50,497 bases of DNA from Pseudomonas sp. TH10 (GTDB lineage Bacteria; Pseudomonadota; Gammaproteobacteria; Pseudomonadales; Pseudomonadaceae), in assembly GCF_016651255.1 (NCBI RefSeq), contig NZ_JAEKEG010000170.1:1-50497 (forward strand), given 5' to 3'. A program made the position numbers and the translations under genes. Shown piece by piece: positions 1 through 9,561 of this stretch; position 1 is the first letter of the stretch, and every line of letters begins with the position of its first letter. The notes under the pieces were generated by a model. The model had not been told where the DNA came from. It did no database searches and saw nothing but the letters and a program-made list of their open reading frames with translations.

Positions 1-539
1 GGTGAAGAGTTATCCCTGCGCAACGGCCCGGTCCGCCTGGGAACTTTGCGCTCGGTGGCCAACGCCGACACGCCGGGCCAATGGCCCCCGCACTGCCGGC
101 CAACCCGGTGGCCGAGCCGGACCTGGCCAATGCCGAGAAACTCAACTTCAATTTCGAATGGGTGGGCTCGGTGTCGGTGAACGTCGACAACGGCAAGCCG
201 CCGAGCCTTTGGCAGATCAATGGCCAGGCCTGGGACATCACCGATAAAACCTGCGCCGACCGGCCGATTGCCAAGCTCGAAAAGGGCAAGAGCTACATCT
301 TCGAACTGAAAAACATGACCCAGTATCAGCACCCGATCCACCTGCACGGCATGAGTTTCAAGGTGCTGTCGTCGAACCGGCACAAGATCATCCCGTATTT
401 CACTGACACCTATCTGCTGGGCAAGAACGAGCGCGCGCAAGTGGCGCTGGTGGCGGATAACCCCGGTGTGTGGATGTTTCACTGCCACGTGATCGACCAC
501 ATGGAAACCGGCCTGATGGCCGCCATCGAGGTGAAGTGA
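1..539 (+). CDS. cumA: CumA-like multicopper oxidase, C-terminal part, frameshifted
   Basis: This is the last ~180 residues of a periplasmic multicopper oxidase whose start lies before the window. The final cupredoxin domain shows the copper-binding motifs HPIHLHG and MFHCHVIDHM; the latter holds the type 1 Cys and a Met in the axial position, as in CumA/CopA-type oxidases. Such enzymes oxidise Cu(I), Mn(II) or phenolics using O2. The frame changes near positions 85-89. The first ~28 codons read in the frame starting at base 1 (GEELSLRNGPVRLG...), the rest in the frame of position 81. Adding one C to the C5 run joins them smoothly as ...GQWPPALPANP. No internal start is needed, so the ATG at 81 is not a real start. 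The stop overlaps the tadA start by one base. CumA is inferred from motif type and the tadA neighbour; a generic multicopper oxidase name is the safe fallback. Confidence 0.85.
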
Positions 540-1036
540 TGCGCCAGATTCGTCCTGCTGCGATCATCGATCGCAGCCGTGACCAGGATTTCATGCGCGA
601 GGCGCTGGCCCTCGCGGCCCAGGGCGCGGCATTGGGAGAGGTGCCCGTCGGTGCGGTGCTGGTGCAGAACGGTGAAATCATCGGTCGTGGCTTCAATTGC
701 CCGATCAGTGCCAGCGACCCGAGTGCTCATGCCGAAATGGTCGCGATCCGTGCGGCGGCGCAGGCGGTGGATAACTATCGTCTGCCGGGCAGCACGCTGT
801 ACGTGACGCTGGAGCCGTGCAGCATGTGCGCCGGGCTGATCGTGCATTCACGGGTGGCGCGGGTGGTGTATGGGGCGCTGGAGCCGAAGGCGGGGATTGT
901 GCAGAGCCAGGGGCAGTTTTTTACCCAAGGCTTTTTGAATCATCGAGTGTTGTATGAAGGTGGGGTGTTGGCCGAAGAGTGTGGCGCAGTGCTAACCGAA
1001 TTCTTCAAGGCGCGCCGGGCAAAGCCTGCAATCTAA
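539..1036 (+). CDS. tadA: tRNA-specific adenosine(34) deaminase TadA
   Basis: TadA converts A34 to inosine in the anticodon of tRNA-Arg(ACG), letting one tRNA read several codons. The 165-residue protein has the cytidine-deaminase-type zinc site: the catalytic HAE motif (SAHAEM) and the PCxxC motif (EPCSMC), plus GEVPVGAVLV near the N-terminus, typical of TadA. The chosen start is the ATG at 539, which overlaps the upstream oxidase stop (TGATG) and has a GAGG-type ribosome site 8-12 bases before it. An earlier in-frame start at 470 would lie inside the oxidase gene and adds 23 residues with no family match. Co-translation with the oxidase gene is likely because of the overlap. Length and motifs are normal. 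Confidence 0.96.
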   Translation: MRQIRPAAIIDRSRDQDFMREALALAAQGAALGEVPVGAVLVQNGEIIGRGFNCPISASDPSAHAEMVAIRAAAQAVDNYRLPGSTLYVTLEPCSMCAGLIVHSRVARVVYGALEPKAGIVQSQGQFFTQGFLNHRVLYEGGVLAEECGAVLTEFFKARRAKPAI

Positions 1037-1049
1037 AAACAACACCAAA

Positions 1050-1081
1050 CCTGTGGGAGCTGGCTTGCCAGCTCCCACAGG
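1050..1081. repeat. Perfect 15-bp palindrome (REP-like or hairpin)
   Basis: Two perfectly complementary 15-base arms (CCTGTGGGAGCTGGC and its complement) are separated by TT. It lies between the convergent tadA and cmoB genes, 13 bases after the tadA stop. The GTGGGAGC core is the common Pseudomonas REP-type signature. No T-tract follows on either strand, so it fits a REP element better than an intrinsic terminator, although it could still protect or end both transcripts. Confidence 0.8.
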
Positions 1082-1105
1082 GTTATTCGGCGTACGGAGG
1101 TCTGG

Positions 1106-2062
1106 TTATTTGCGGGCGACGATCACGGCCCGCATCGGCGCTGGCAGGCCTTCGATGGTTTTGCTGTGGTCTTCGGGATCAAGGAAGTCGCTCAGCGACT
1201 GATACTTCATCCATTCGGTGCCGCGCTGTTCCTCGACCGTTGTCGTGCTGACATCGACGCATTTCACATCAGTGAAGCCTGCGCGACGCAGCCACAATTC
1301 CAGCGCCGGCACTGACGGCAGGAACCACACGTTACGCATCTGCGCGTATCGATCTTCCGGCACCAAGACCTGTTGCTGATCGCCTTCGATCACCAACGTC
1401 TCCAGCACCAGTTCACCGCCCTTGACCAGGCAATCCTTCAGCGCCAGCAAATGCTCGATCGGCGAGCGACGGTGATAGAACACACCCATCGAAAACACGG
1501 TGTCGAAACCTTCCATGTTCGGCGGCAGGTCTTCGAACGGAAACGGCAGGTGCCAGGCGTTCGGCTCTGACAGATAGCGCTGCACGGCCTGGAACTGGCA
1601 GAAGAACAGCCAGTTCGGATCAACGCCAATCACACTGTTCGCGCCCGCGCCGAGCATGCGCCACATGTAATAGCCGTTGCCGCAACCGACATCGAGAATG
1701 CGTTTGCCCTTCAGATCCAGATGCGGGGCGACGCGCGACCATTTCCAGTCCGAGCGCCATTCGGTGTCGACGTGCACACCAAACAAATCAAACGGCCCCT
1801 TGCGCCATGGCGACAGGCCCATCAACGCCGTGCGCATCTGCGCGCGGGTTTCATCGTCGCAATCGGTGTCGAGTTTCAGCCCGTTGAGCAGATCAATCTC
1901 GCTCGGCTGAATCTTCGGCAAGGCGTCCAACGCACTTTGCCAGCGCTCCAGGTCGCCGTGGCCTTTCTCCATCTTTTTGTCGAGTTGCGCTTGCAGGGTG
2001 TTGGCCCATTCGGCCAGCGGTGTACCGGCCAGGCGGCGGGCGAGGGGGGACAGATCAATCAT
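1106..2062 (-). CDS. cmoB: tRNA U34 carboxymethyltransferase CmoB
   Basis: CmoB transfers a carboxymethyl group from carboxy-S-adenosylmethionine to 5-hydroxyuridine at tRNA position 34, giving cmo5U. The protein is 318 residues, close to the family norm. It has a Rossmann methyltransferase core with the SAM-binding motif [15 protein letters not shown] near residue 125, a [14 protein letters not shown] segment and a [12 protein letters not shown] motif typical of CmoB. Its start overlaps the stop of cmoA by four bases (ATGA), so the two are translationally coupled; CmoA makes the Cx-SAM cofactor that CmoB uses. The pairing, length and motifs make this a secure call. Confidence 0.97.
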   Translation of the reverse strand: MIDLSPLARRLAGTPLAEWANTLQAQLDKKMEKGHGDLERWQSALDALPKIQPSEIDLLNGLKLDTDCDDETRAQMRTALMGLSPWRKGPFDLFGVHVDTEWRSDWKWSRVAPHLDLKGKRILDVGCGNGYYMWRMLGAGANSVIGVDPNWLFFCQFQAVQRYLSEPNAWHLPFPFEDLPPNMEGFDTVFSMGVFYHRRSPIEHLLALKDCLVKGGELVLETLVIEGDQQQVLVPEDRYAQMRNVWFLPSVPALELWLRRAGFTDVKCVDVSTTTVEEQRGTEWMKYQSLSDFLDPEDHSKTIEGLPAPMRAVIVARK

Positions 2063-2803
2063 GGCAAGGCAATCAACGAGGCAAAGTTAAGACACTGGAA
2101 CCACGGCACGACTTTTGAGAACCCGGCGGCCAACAGGCGTTCGCGGTGTTCTTCGAGGCTGTCGGGCTTCATGACGTTTTCGATGGCGCTGCGCTTCTGG
2201 GCAATTTCCAGTTCGCTATAGCCGTTGGCACGTTTGAAAGCGACGTGCAGATCGGTGAGCAGCGCATGCTCTTCGGCATCGTTGAAACGCAGCTTCTCCG
2301 AGAGAATCAGCGCGCCGCCCGGCAGCAGCGACTGGCGAATGCGCGAGAGCAACGCGGTGCGCTGATCCGGGGCGATAAATTGCAGAGTGAAGTTCAGCGC
2401 CACCACCGAAGCAGGCAGGAAGTCGAGGGCGAGAATGTCACCTTCGATCACCTCGACCGGCAGCAACTCCTGGAACATCGAGTCCTGACCATTGAGGTAC
2501 TCGCGGCAGCGTTCGACCATCGCCGCCGAGTTATCCACAGCGATTACCCGGCAACCGTCAGTGCGGACATGTCGGCGTAGCGCTTGAGTCACCGCGCCGA
2601 GGGATGAACCGAGGTCGTAGAGCACGCTGTCGGGCTGTGCAAACTGCGCGGCGAGCACTCCGGAGATTCTCGACGATGGTTGGGTAACCCGGCACCGAGC
2701 GCTTGATCATGTCCGGGAAAACCCGCACCACATCCTCGTTGAAGGCGAAGTCAGGCACCTGGGCCAACGGCTGGGCGAAAAGACGATCGGGTTCTTTGCT
2801 CAC
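2059..2803 (-). CDS. cmoA: Carboxy-S-adenosyl-L-methionine synthase CmoA, frameshifted
   Basis: CmoA makes carboxy-SAM from SAM and prephenate for CmoB. The N-terminal part begins at 2803 ([19 protein letters not shown]) and reads to [11 protein letters not shown]. The rest ([20 protein letters not shown], with the cofactor loop [10 protein letters not shown]) is in another frame. The break sits at the GG at 2662-2663. Removing one G gives the expected ...[15 protein letters not shown]... and a 247-residue protein, the usual CmoA length. This is a conserved tRNA-modification gene paired with an intact cmoB, so a base-calling error is more likely than gene loss. The stop overlaps the cmoB start (ATGA). 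Confidence 0.92.
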
Positions 2804-2888
2804 GGCGGTTCCGGCGGTGTAAATGGAAAGGCCGGCATTTTAGCCAAAAGGGCGCGGGGATGCTTGGGTTGTCTGATAAACCGTAAAT

Positions 2889-2975
2889 CAAAGATCGTCC
2901 GAACGCGGCCCGAGCCTTCGGCCGCTCCTACCCTGGAACGCAACCCCTTTAGGAGCTGCAGGCTGCGATCTTTTT
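2889..2975. repeat. Imperfect REP-type inverted repeat between cmoA and the YhhN gene
   Basis: The outer segments AAAGATCG (from 2890) and CGATCTTT (to 2973) are complementary, and CTCCTA at 2925-2930 pairs with TAGGAG near 2950. The right arm, AGGAGCTGCAGGCTGCGATC, resembles the arms of the longer palindrome at 6764-6848. It is probably a diverged member of the same repeat family. No promoter or terminator was recognised in this gap. Confidence 0.55.
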
Positions 2976-2976
2976 C

Positions 2977-3618
2977 TCAGGCGCGGCGCGGTTCGGTAGC
3001 GAACGCCGAAGCCGCAATCCCCCACTGCCCCAACCAATAGCTCAGGATGATCACATACGGCGCCGCCTCGAACGGCATCACGAAGCGACTGATGCCGATC
3101 ACGCTATCGGAAAATACGAACGCCACGGCGCCGGCCGCCGCCAGCAGGGCCGAACGTCGCGGCACATCGGTTCCGAGACGAGCGAGGGCGCGCCAGAGCA
3201 TCGCGCTGATTGCCGTGCCGTAGACGATCACTGGCACCAGCAACGGTCCCAAACCACTGGTAATCAGCAGCCCAAGCAACACCGCGCCAACACCGAGCGC
3301 GAGCACCAATGGCAACACCGCCAGACGCTTGCAGTCACTCAGATAAGCCTTCAGATAAGCCAGATGCGCGACCAGAAATGCGCCGAGCCCGAATACAAAA
3401 AGATCCCCCGGCCATGCCAGCAACACATCACCCAGCAGCGAGAAAATCAGACCGAGGCTGATCCAGCGGCGATAGTCGCTGGGCGGCGCATCGTGCAGCC
3501 AGCCGAGCAACGCCAGTATTGGCATTGGCTTGACCAGCAGACACAGCAACGCCGCATGGGTGCTGACACCGTAGAGAAACGTCACCGCGCCCATCAGCGC
3601 CAGAATCAGCCAGCCCAC
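2977..3618 (-). CDS. YhhN/TMEM86 family lysoplasmalogenase-like membrane protein
   Basis: A 213-residue, very hydrophobic protein with about eight predicted membrane spans. Polar motifs typical of the YhhN family sit at the membrane faces, including LLVKPMPILALL, LIFSLLGDVLLAWP, FLVAHLAYLKAY and FVFSDSVIGISRF. Family members hydrolyse the vinyl-ether bond of lysoplasmalogens, and bacterial homologues are usually annotated lysoplasmalogenase, though the substrate here is unknown. The start codon is GTG, two bases after the upstream lipoprotein stop, so the two genes form one transcription unit. The family call rests on motif pattern and length. Confidence 0.85.
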   Translation of the reverse strand: MGWLILALMGAVTFLYGVSTHAALLCLLVKPMPILALLGWLHDAPPSDYRRWISLGLIFSLLGDVLLAWPGDLFVFGLGAFLVAHLAYLKAYLSDCKRLAVLPLVLALGVGAVLLGLLITSGLGPLLVPVIVYGTAISAMLWRALARLGTDVPRRSALLAAAGAVAFVFSDSVIGISRFVMPFEAAPYVIILSYWLGQWGIAASAFATEPRRA

Positions 3619-3620
3619 GA

Positions 3621-4012
3621 TCAGTTCACCGAAATGGCGCAGTCAAAGGTTTCCACCGGCAACACTTCCGGCGCCCATGGCTGTTGCGAGGTCAGTCGCA
3701 GACGCCCGGTACCGGGGGCGAAGGCCTGGAAACGCCAGGTCGACAAACCCGCCGCGCCGACCACACCGGCATCTTCCGGATTGCTGTAAACCTCGGGGCT
3801 GAGTGCGCGCAATACACCGCCAGCCGAGTCCTGAATGGCCCAGCGATAGCCGGTGGTTGGGTTGCTTGGCAGCGTCACAATCAGGTTCTGCCCGTTATGC
3901 AGCTTGGCCGGGCATTGGCTCTGTTTTTCCACGGTCAGGTTCTGGCCCGGTTGCAGGAGCAGGCGGCAAGCAGAGCGAGGGTCATGGGAACAAGCAGGCG
4001 AATCGGGGACAT
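3621..4012 (-). CDS. Chagasin-like (I42 family) protease-inhibitor lipoprotein, frameshifted
   Basis: A chagasin-type inhibitor of papain-like cysteine proteases, probably anchored as a lipoprotein. The N-terminus begins at 4012 with MSPIRLLVPMTLALLAAC, ending in a lipobox (LAAC). The mature part carries the hallmark loop NPTTGYRW, a WRFQAFAPGTGRLRL strand and a C-terminal FDCAISV. The signal peptide and inhibitor domain are in different frames, with the break near 3944. Adding one base joins the signal region to ...QNLTVEKQSQCPAKL and gives about 130 residues. Without correction the inhibitor would begin at 3932 and lack its export signal. It is followed after two bases by the YhhN gene. Confidence 0.8.
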
Positions 4013-4129
4013 AAGGTCAGCAGCTCCGGCGGTGACGACGAACGGCGAGCATAACTGAAGATGAGACAAAGTGTGACAGTCGCTCGGAGGCGACCAGGAA
4101 GAGGGCGGCGTCGCTGCCGACGCATCGTA

Positions 4130-4181
4130 AGCAAGCTCGCTCCCACAGGTTGGTTGCAATCCCTGTGGGAGCGAGCTTGCT
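4130..4181. repeat. REP doublet, 19-bp perfect inverted arms
   Basis: The arms at 4130-4148 (AGCAAGCTCGCTCCCACAG) and 4163-4181 are perfect complements around a 14-base loop. This is the classic Pseudomonas GCGAGCTTGCTC/GTGGGAGC repeat. It lies downstream of lon and upstream of the lipoprotein gene. The remaining ~120 bases of this gap (4013-4129) must carry the lipoprotein promoter, but no clear -35/-10 pair was seen. Confidence 0.85.
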
Positions 4182-4214
4182 CGCGATGACGGTGTTGCAG
4201 GCGCTACTGGATGA

Positions 4215-6632
4215 TCAGAACAATATCTTCGCCACATCCGCAAAACGCTTGGCAAAGTGCACGGTGATCCCGTCTTTGAGATAGTCCGGCAACTCTTCAA
4301 AACTCCCACGGTTAGGTTCCGGCAAGATCAATTCGAAAATCTTCTGCCGACGCGCCGCAATCACTTTCTCGCGCACCCCGCCAATGGGCAGCACGTGCCC
4401 GGTCAAGGTCAGTTCACCGGTCATTGCCACGCCTTTTTTCGGCGGCTGGTTGCGCGCCAGGGACAGCAGGGCGCTGGCCATGGTTACACCCGCGCTCGGG
4501 CCGTCCTTGGGCGTGGCGCCCTCTGGAACGTGCAGGTGCACAAAGGCTTCGTCGAAGAACTTCGGATCGCCGCCGAAAGACTTCAGGTTCGAGCTGACGT
4601 AGCTGTAGGCAATCTCAGCCGATTCTTTCATCACATCGCCCAGCTGCCCGGTGAGCTTGAAGCCACGGTTGAGCGTATGGATGCGGGTCGCCTCGATCGG
4701 CAAGGTCGCGCCGCCCATGCTGGTCCAGGCCAGTCCGGTGATGACGCCGGTGCCGGACAACACTTGCTCGTTGCGAAACACCGGATGTCCCAGTGACGCT
4801 TCGAGGTCTTTCGGCCCGAGCTTGATCACCGCTTTCGGATCGTCGATCAGCTTCATCACCGCTTTGCGCACCAGTTTGCCCAGTTGTTTTTCCAACTGAC
4901 GCACCCCGGCTTCACGGGCGTAGCCATCAATCAACGCTTTCAGCGCGCTGTCGCTGATGGAAAGGCTGCCCTTCGACACGCCAGCCTTTTCCAGCTGCTT
5001 GGGCCACAGGTGACGCTTGGCGATGGCGATCTTTTCTTCGGTGATGTAGCCCGACAGGCGAATCACTTCCATCCGGTCCAGCAGCGGGCCGGGAATTGAA
5101 TCGAGGGTGTTGGCGGTGCAGACGAACAGGACTTTCGACAAGTCCATGCGCAAGTCCAGGTAGTGGTCGAGGAATTCGACGTTCTGTTCCGGGTCGAGGG
5201 TTTCCAGCAGCGCCGAGGCCGGGTCGCCCTGGTAGCTTTGGCCCATCTTGTCGATCTCGTCGAGCATGATCACCGGGTTCATCACTTCGACGTCTTTGAG
5301 CGCCTGCACCAGCTTGCCCGGTTGCGCGCCGATGTAGGTGCGACGATGGCCCTTGATCTCGGCCTCGTCACGCATGCCGCCGAGGCTGAAGCGATAGAAC
5401 GGCCGGCCAAGGGATTCGGCGATGGATTTGCCAACGCTGGTTTTACCCACGCCCGGTGGGCCGACCAGCAGCACGATGGAACCGCTGATTTCACCTTTAT
5501 ACGCACCGACAGCGAGGAACTCGAGGATGCGATCCTTGATGTCATCGAGGCCGGCATGGTGTTTGTCGAGGATTTTGCGAGCGTGCTTGAGGTCGAGTTT
5601 GTCCTCGCCGTAGACGCCCCACGGCACCGAGGTTGCCCAGTCGAGATAGTTACGAGTGACCGCGTACTCCGGCGAGCCGGTCTCGAGGATCGACAGTTTG
5701 TTCATTTCTTCTTCAAGGCGCTTTTGCACCTGCGCCGGCAGGACTTTGCCTTCCAGACGCTGTTCGAACTGTTCGAGGTCGGCGCTGCGGTCGTCCTTGG
5801 TCAGGCCCAGCTCCTGCTGGATGACCTTCAACTGCTCCTTGAGGAAGAACTCGCGCTGGTGTTCGCCAATCTTGCGGTTCACCTCGGCGGAGATTTCTTT
5901 CTGCAGGCGCGCGACTTCGACTTCCTTGCGCAGCATGGGCAGGACTTTTTCCATGCGCTTGAGCATCGGCACACAGTCGAGCACTTCCTGCAGCTCGTTG
6001 CCGGTGGCCGAGGTCAGCGCGGCGGCGAAGTCGGTCAGCGGCGACGGATCGTTGGGGCTGAAGCGGTTGAGGTAGTTCTTCAGCTCTTCGCTATACAGCG
6101 GGTTGAGCGGCAGCAGTTCCTTGATCGCATTGATCAGCGCCATGCCGTAGGCCTTGACCTCGTCGGTCGGCTCGGTCGGCTGGTGCGGGTATTCGACTTC
6201 CACCAGATACGGTGGACGGTGGTGTTTCAGCCAAGTCTTGATACGGACGCGGCTCAGGCCTTGGGCGACGAACTGGAGTTTGCCGTTTTCGCGGCTGGCG
6301 TGATGGACTTTAACCAGCGTGCCGTATTCGGGGAGTGCGCCGGTATTGAAGTGGCGCGGGTCTTCCTGGGGCGTGTCCATGAAGAACAGGGCCAGGGAGT
6401 GGTGGTCGGATTTGCTCACCAGATCGAGGGTTTCGGCCCAGGGTTCTTCGTTGACGATGACCGGCAGGACTTGAGCCGGGAAGAACGGGCGGTTGTGGAT
6501 CGGGATGATGTAGACCTTGTCCGGCAGGTTCTGGCCGGGCAGGGCGAGGCCTTTGCCTGAAGAGGTGTGTTCGATGTGTTCGGCTTCGGTGTAGTCGTCT
6601 GGGTTGTCCGGGAATTCTTGCTGGTCGCTCAT
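4215..6632 (-). CDS. lon: ATP-dependent protease Lon, AsrA/Lon2 type
   Basis: A cytosolic Lon protease that unfolds and degrades misfolded or regulatory proteins. The protein is 805 residues from the ATG at 6632 (MSDQQEFPDNPDDYTEAE); five residues of possible upstream extension were dropped because they lack family similarity. Domains in order: a LON substrate-binding domain (about 45-240) and coiled coil, an AAA+ module with Walker A GPPGVGKTS and Walker B VIMLDEIDKM, and the protease domain with catalytic Ser713 in KDGPSAG and Lys756 in VREKVIAA. The acidic N-terminal leader matches the second Pseudomonas Lon (AsrA, aminoglycoside-induced stress response) rather than canonical Lon1; that subtype is inference. 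The gene is intact and looks monocistronic. Confidence 0.95.
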   Translation of the reverse strand: MSDQQEFPDNPDDYTEAEHIEHTSSGKGLALPGQNLPDKVYIIPIHNRPFFPAQVLPVIVNEEPWAETLDLVSKSDHHSLALFFMDTPQEDPRHFNTGALPEYGTLVKVHHASRENGKLQFVAQGLSRVRIKTWLKHHRPPYLVEVEYPHQPTEPTDEVKAYGMALINAIKELLPLNPLYSEELKNYLNRFSPNDPSPLTDFAAALTSATGNELQEVLDCVPMLKRMEKVLPMLRKEVEVARLQKEISAEVNRKIGEHQREFFLKEQLKVIQQELGLTKDDRSADLEQFEQRLEGKVLPAQVQKRLEEEMNKLSILETGSPEYAVTRNYLDWATSVPWGVYGEDKLDLKHARKILDKHHAGLDDIKDRILEFLAVGAYKGEISGSIVLLVGPPGVGKTSVGKSIAESLGRPFYRFSLGGMRDEAEIKGHRRTYIGAQPGKLVQALKDVEVMNPVIMLDEIDKMGQSYQGDPASALLETLDPEQNVEFLDHYLDLRMDLSKVLFVCTANTLDSIPGPLLDRMEVIRLSGYITEEKIAIAKRHLWPKQLEKAGVSKGSLSISDSALKALIDGYAREAGVRQLEKQLGKLVRKAVMKLIDDPKAVIKLGPKDLEASLGHPVFRNEQVLSGTGVITGLAWTSMGGATLPIEATRIHTLNRGFKLTGQLGDVMKESAEIAYSYVSSNLKSFGGDPKFFDEAFVHLHVPEGATPKDGPSAGVTMASALLSLARNQPPKKGVAMTGELTLTGHVLPIGGVREKVIAARRQKIFELILPEPNRGSFEELPDYLKDGITVHFAKRFADVAKILF

Positions 6633-6886
6633 GGGGCACCTGCGCAATGGAGTATGGGTCTTAGATGGGGCAGGCTTTGGGTGGTTTCAATGGGAGGGGA
6701 TGTTTCTGCTTGTATGTTCAGGGTTTTGACAGCATGGAATCTTCGAATGCCGGACGAACCCCCGTAGGAGCTGCCGAAGGCTGCGATCTTTTGATCTTGT
6801 TGTTAATTCTTTCAGGGTCAAAAGATCGCAGCCTTCGGCAGCTCCTACAGTAGAACTTCAGTGGCCTCACATGGCTACCGGGGCAC
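6633..6886. other. Region between lon start and gcd terminator
   Basis: Apart from the 31-bp palindrome, nothing gene-like is seen here. The short frames on both strands have no family similarity. The lon promoter must lie in roughly 6633-6760, but no convincing heat-shock (-35 CTTGAAA) or sigma-70 motif was recognised by eye. Confidence 0.5.
6764..6848. repeat. Long perfect inverted repeat, 31-bp arms
   Basis: The arms at 6764-6794 and 6818-6848 are exact reverse complements over 31 bases, with a 23-base AT-rich loop. The arm core is GGAGCTGCCGAAGGCTGCGATC. It sits between the divergently placed lon start and the 3' end of gcd. The first 29 bases of the left arm recur exactly at 11246-11274, and a variant occurs at 32208-32294. 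It is a REP-family element able to form a very stable hairpin or cruciform. Confidence 0.85.
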
Positions 6887-6919
6887 AAAAAAGGCGACCC
6901 CCTCACAGGGGTCGCCTTT
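6887..6919 (-). terminator. Rho-independent terminator of gcd
   Basis: Read on the minus strand, a 12-bp GC-rich stem (AAAGGCGACCCC and GGGGTCGCCTTT) around a 6-base loop is followed by a T-rich tail. It begins 20 bases after the gcd stop, in the right orientation to end leftward transcription. Confidence 0.88.
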
Positions 6920-6938
6920 CGTTTACCGCCGCTAACGC

Positions 6939-9349
6939 TTATTCCGGCAGTTTGTAGGCAATCACGTAATCACCCATTTTGGTGCCCAGCGAACCGTGAC
7001 CACCCACAACCAACAGGACGTATTGCTTGCCGTCCTTGCCGGTGTAGGTCATCGGAGTCGCTTGGCCGCCCGCAGGCAGACGCGATTTCCACAGCTCTTT
7101 ACCGCTGTTCACGTCGTACGCACGCAGGTACTGGTCGAGGGTGCCGCTGAGGAAGCCGACGCCGCCGGCAGTCACCATCGAGCCGCCCATGCTCGGCACG
7201 CCGAGGGTGAAGCCGATCGGGATTGGCGAGCTGTCGCGGCTGGTGCCGTTTTTGCGTTTCCACACGACTTTGCCAGTGGTCAGGTCGATCGCTGCCACGT
7301 AGCCCCAGGCCGGTGCCTGGCACGGCAGGCCCATTGGCGACAGCAGGGCTTCCAGGACGACGCCGTATGGCGCACCTTTGTTTGGCTGCACGCCTTCGGT
7401 TTCGCTTTTACGCGGGCCTTGGGCAGCGATTTCGGCGGCCGGGATCATTTTCGATTTGAACGCCATGTAGCTTGGGTTCACGAAGGCGATCTGGCGCACC
7501 GGGTCCACCGAGATACCGCCCCAGTCGAACACGCCGAAGTTGCCTGGATAGACGATCGAACCCTGCAGCGATGGCGGCGTGAACGGGCCGTCGTAGCGCA
7601 TGGATTTGAAGTCGATCCGGCAGATCAGTTGATCGAACGGGGTCACGCCCCACATGTCACGTTCCTGAAGCGGTGGTGGCATGAGGTTCAGGTCGGATTT
7701 TGGCTGCGTCGGCGAGGTATGGTCGCCCGCAACAGCGCCTTGCGGTACAGGCACTTCGTTGATCGGCACGATCGGCTTGCCGTTGGTGCGGTCCAGTACG
7801 TAGATGCTGCCCTGCTTGGTGGAGGCGAGCACCGCTGGCTTGACGCCGTCAGCGGTTTTCAGGTCCATCAGGGTAGGCTGGCCACCGACGTCCATGTCCC
7901 ACAGGTCATGGTGGGTGAACTGCATGTGCCAGCGCACCTGGCCAGTGGCGATATCCAGTGCGGTCAGGCCGGCAGCGTGAAGTTCCGACTCAGGAGTACG
8001 ATCGCCACCGAATTGGTCCGGGGTCTGGTTGCCCATTGGCAGGTAGAGCATGCCGAGTTTTTCGTCGACCGCGAACATCGACCACATGTTTGGCGAGTTA
8101 CGGGTGTAGACCTGGCCCTCGGCAATCGGTGTGGTGTCGTCCGGTTTGCCGCTGTCCCAGTTCCACACCAGCTTGCCGGTGTGCACGTCGAACGCGCGGA
8201 TCACGCCGCTTGGCTCGTCGGTGGAAACGTTGTCGGTGACGTGACCACCAATCACCACCAGGTCTTTGGTGACCGCGGGTGGCGAAGTGGAGTAGTAACC
8301 GCCGGCATTGAAGCCGCCGATGTTGGCGCTCAGGTCGACCTGGCCACCGTTACCGAAGCCTTCGCAGATCTTGCCGGTGTCGGCGTTCAGGGCGATCAGG
8401 CGAGCATCAGCGGTGGGCAGGTACAGACGACGCGGGCAGGCGTTGCTGGCCGGCGCCGGGCTGGCAGTACCGGTCGGGCTTTGCTCGGACGCGTAGACGG
8501 CGTCGTCGTGATACGACACGCCGCGGCAGGTCATGTGCGCCCAACCCTTGAAGTTCGCCGCGTTCTGCGTGGAGAGCTTCGGATCGAAACGCCAGATTTC
8601 CTTGCCCGTGTCCGGATCCAGAGCGATCACTTGGCTGTGTGGCGTGCACACATACAGCATGCCGTTGACTTTCAGCGGGGTGTTTTCCGCAGTGGTCTCG
8701 CCTGGATCGTTCGGCCCCGGGATGTCACCCGTACGGTATTCCCAGGCCGGAACCAGTTTGTGGGCGTTTTCCGGGGTGATCTGCGCCAGTGGCGAATAAC
8801 GATCACCGTGGGCGCTACGGCCGTAGGAGTTCCAGTCACCGTCTGGCATGGCCGGGGCGGTGTTGGCCATGCCCGGCACGCTGTCGCGGTCCAGTTGGCC
8901 CTTGATTTCACCCGGGTTGGTAAACTGGCTGGCCAGTGCGGTTGCACCGGCGATCACCACGGCCACGGCCAGAACGCCGGTGGTCATGGGGCCCGTGCCC
9001 TCGCGCAACATCGGACGGCGGAACCACGGCAGCAACATCACGATGCCCAGGGCAAACAGCAGCGCCAGGCGTGGCACCAGTTGCCACCAGTCCAGGCCCA
9101 CTTCCCACAGCGACCAGACGGTGCTGGCGAACAGCACCAGTGCGTACAGGCTCAGCGCAGCACGTCGTGCAGCGATCAGCAGCGCGCCGGTCAGCGTCAT
9201 GCCGATACCGGCCAGCAGGTAGTAAAGCGAGCCGCCCAGCATGCTCAGCTTGATTCCCCGGCCAGCATGGCCAGGCCCATTAGCAAAAGCAGAATGCCGA
9301 GCAGAGTCGGCAATAGACGGCTTCGACTCAAAGCACCATCAGTGCTCAT
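6939..9349 (-). CDS. gcd: Membrane-bound PQQ-dependent glucose dehydrogenase Gcd, frameshifted near N-terminus
   Basis: Oxidises glucose to gluconolactone in the periplasm and passes electrons to ubiquinone; this is the first step of the direct oxidative pathway and the source of gluconic acid in pseudomonads. The N-terminus has about five membrane spans, then an eight-bladed PQQ propeller (WNSYGRSAHGDRYSPL, HMTCRGVSYHD, HDLWDMDVGGQPTL, GVPSMGGSMVTAGGVGFL, GGHGSLGTKMGDYV). The uninterrupted frame starts only at 9242 (MLGGSLYYLLAG). The first span (MSTDGALSRSRLLPTLLG...) is in another frame from the ATG at 9349, which has a GGAG site nine bases upstream. Adding one base to the C4 run at 9256-9259 joins them and gives 803 residues, the standard length. 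The OprB porin gene lies just upstream. Confidence 0.95.
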
Positions 9350-9442
9350 AGTGTGGTTCTCCGTGACGTTTTAAGTAGTCCCGCGCAAGTTCACTGTAGA
9401 TGACGATCTGGCGTGGGCATGGTTCAGATAAAAAACGGCCCT

Positions 9443-9544
9443 CTGCAGGAGCGAGCTCGCTCGCGATGGTCGTTAACGATGACGCTGGGTGCCTGGTGCC
9501 CTGCGGTGTTCTCAGGTCCATCGCGAGCAAGTTCGCTCCTGCAG
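9443..9544. repeat. REP doublet between oprB and gcd
   Basis: The segments 9443-9469 and 9518-9544 are near-perfect inverted copies (CTGCAGGAGCGAGCTCGCTC type; one centre differs as GTTCGCTC), separated by about 48 bases. Such paired REPs are common in fluorescens-group intergenic DNA. This one separates oprB from gcd and may fold or attenuate readthrough from oprB. Confidence 0.8.
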
Positions 9545-9561
9545 TGGGGTTAGGGTGTTGT

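Noticed and set aside
1037..1105. Bidirectional intrinsic terminator at the 1050-1081 hairpin
   Set aside because: The stem is strong, but neither strand shows a following T-tract, so REP is the safer call.
5163..6560. 465-codon plus-strand frame opposite lon
   Set aside because: It is antisense to intact lon and has the residue pattern of a reverse-complement shadow with no family similarity.
6996..9374. 792-codon plus-strand frame opposite gcd
   Set aside because: His/Arg/Val-rich shadow of gcd codon bias; no start signal and no recognisable domain.
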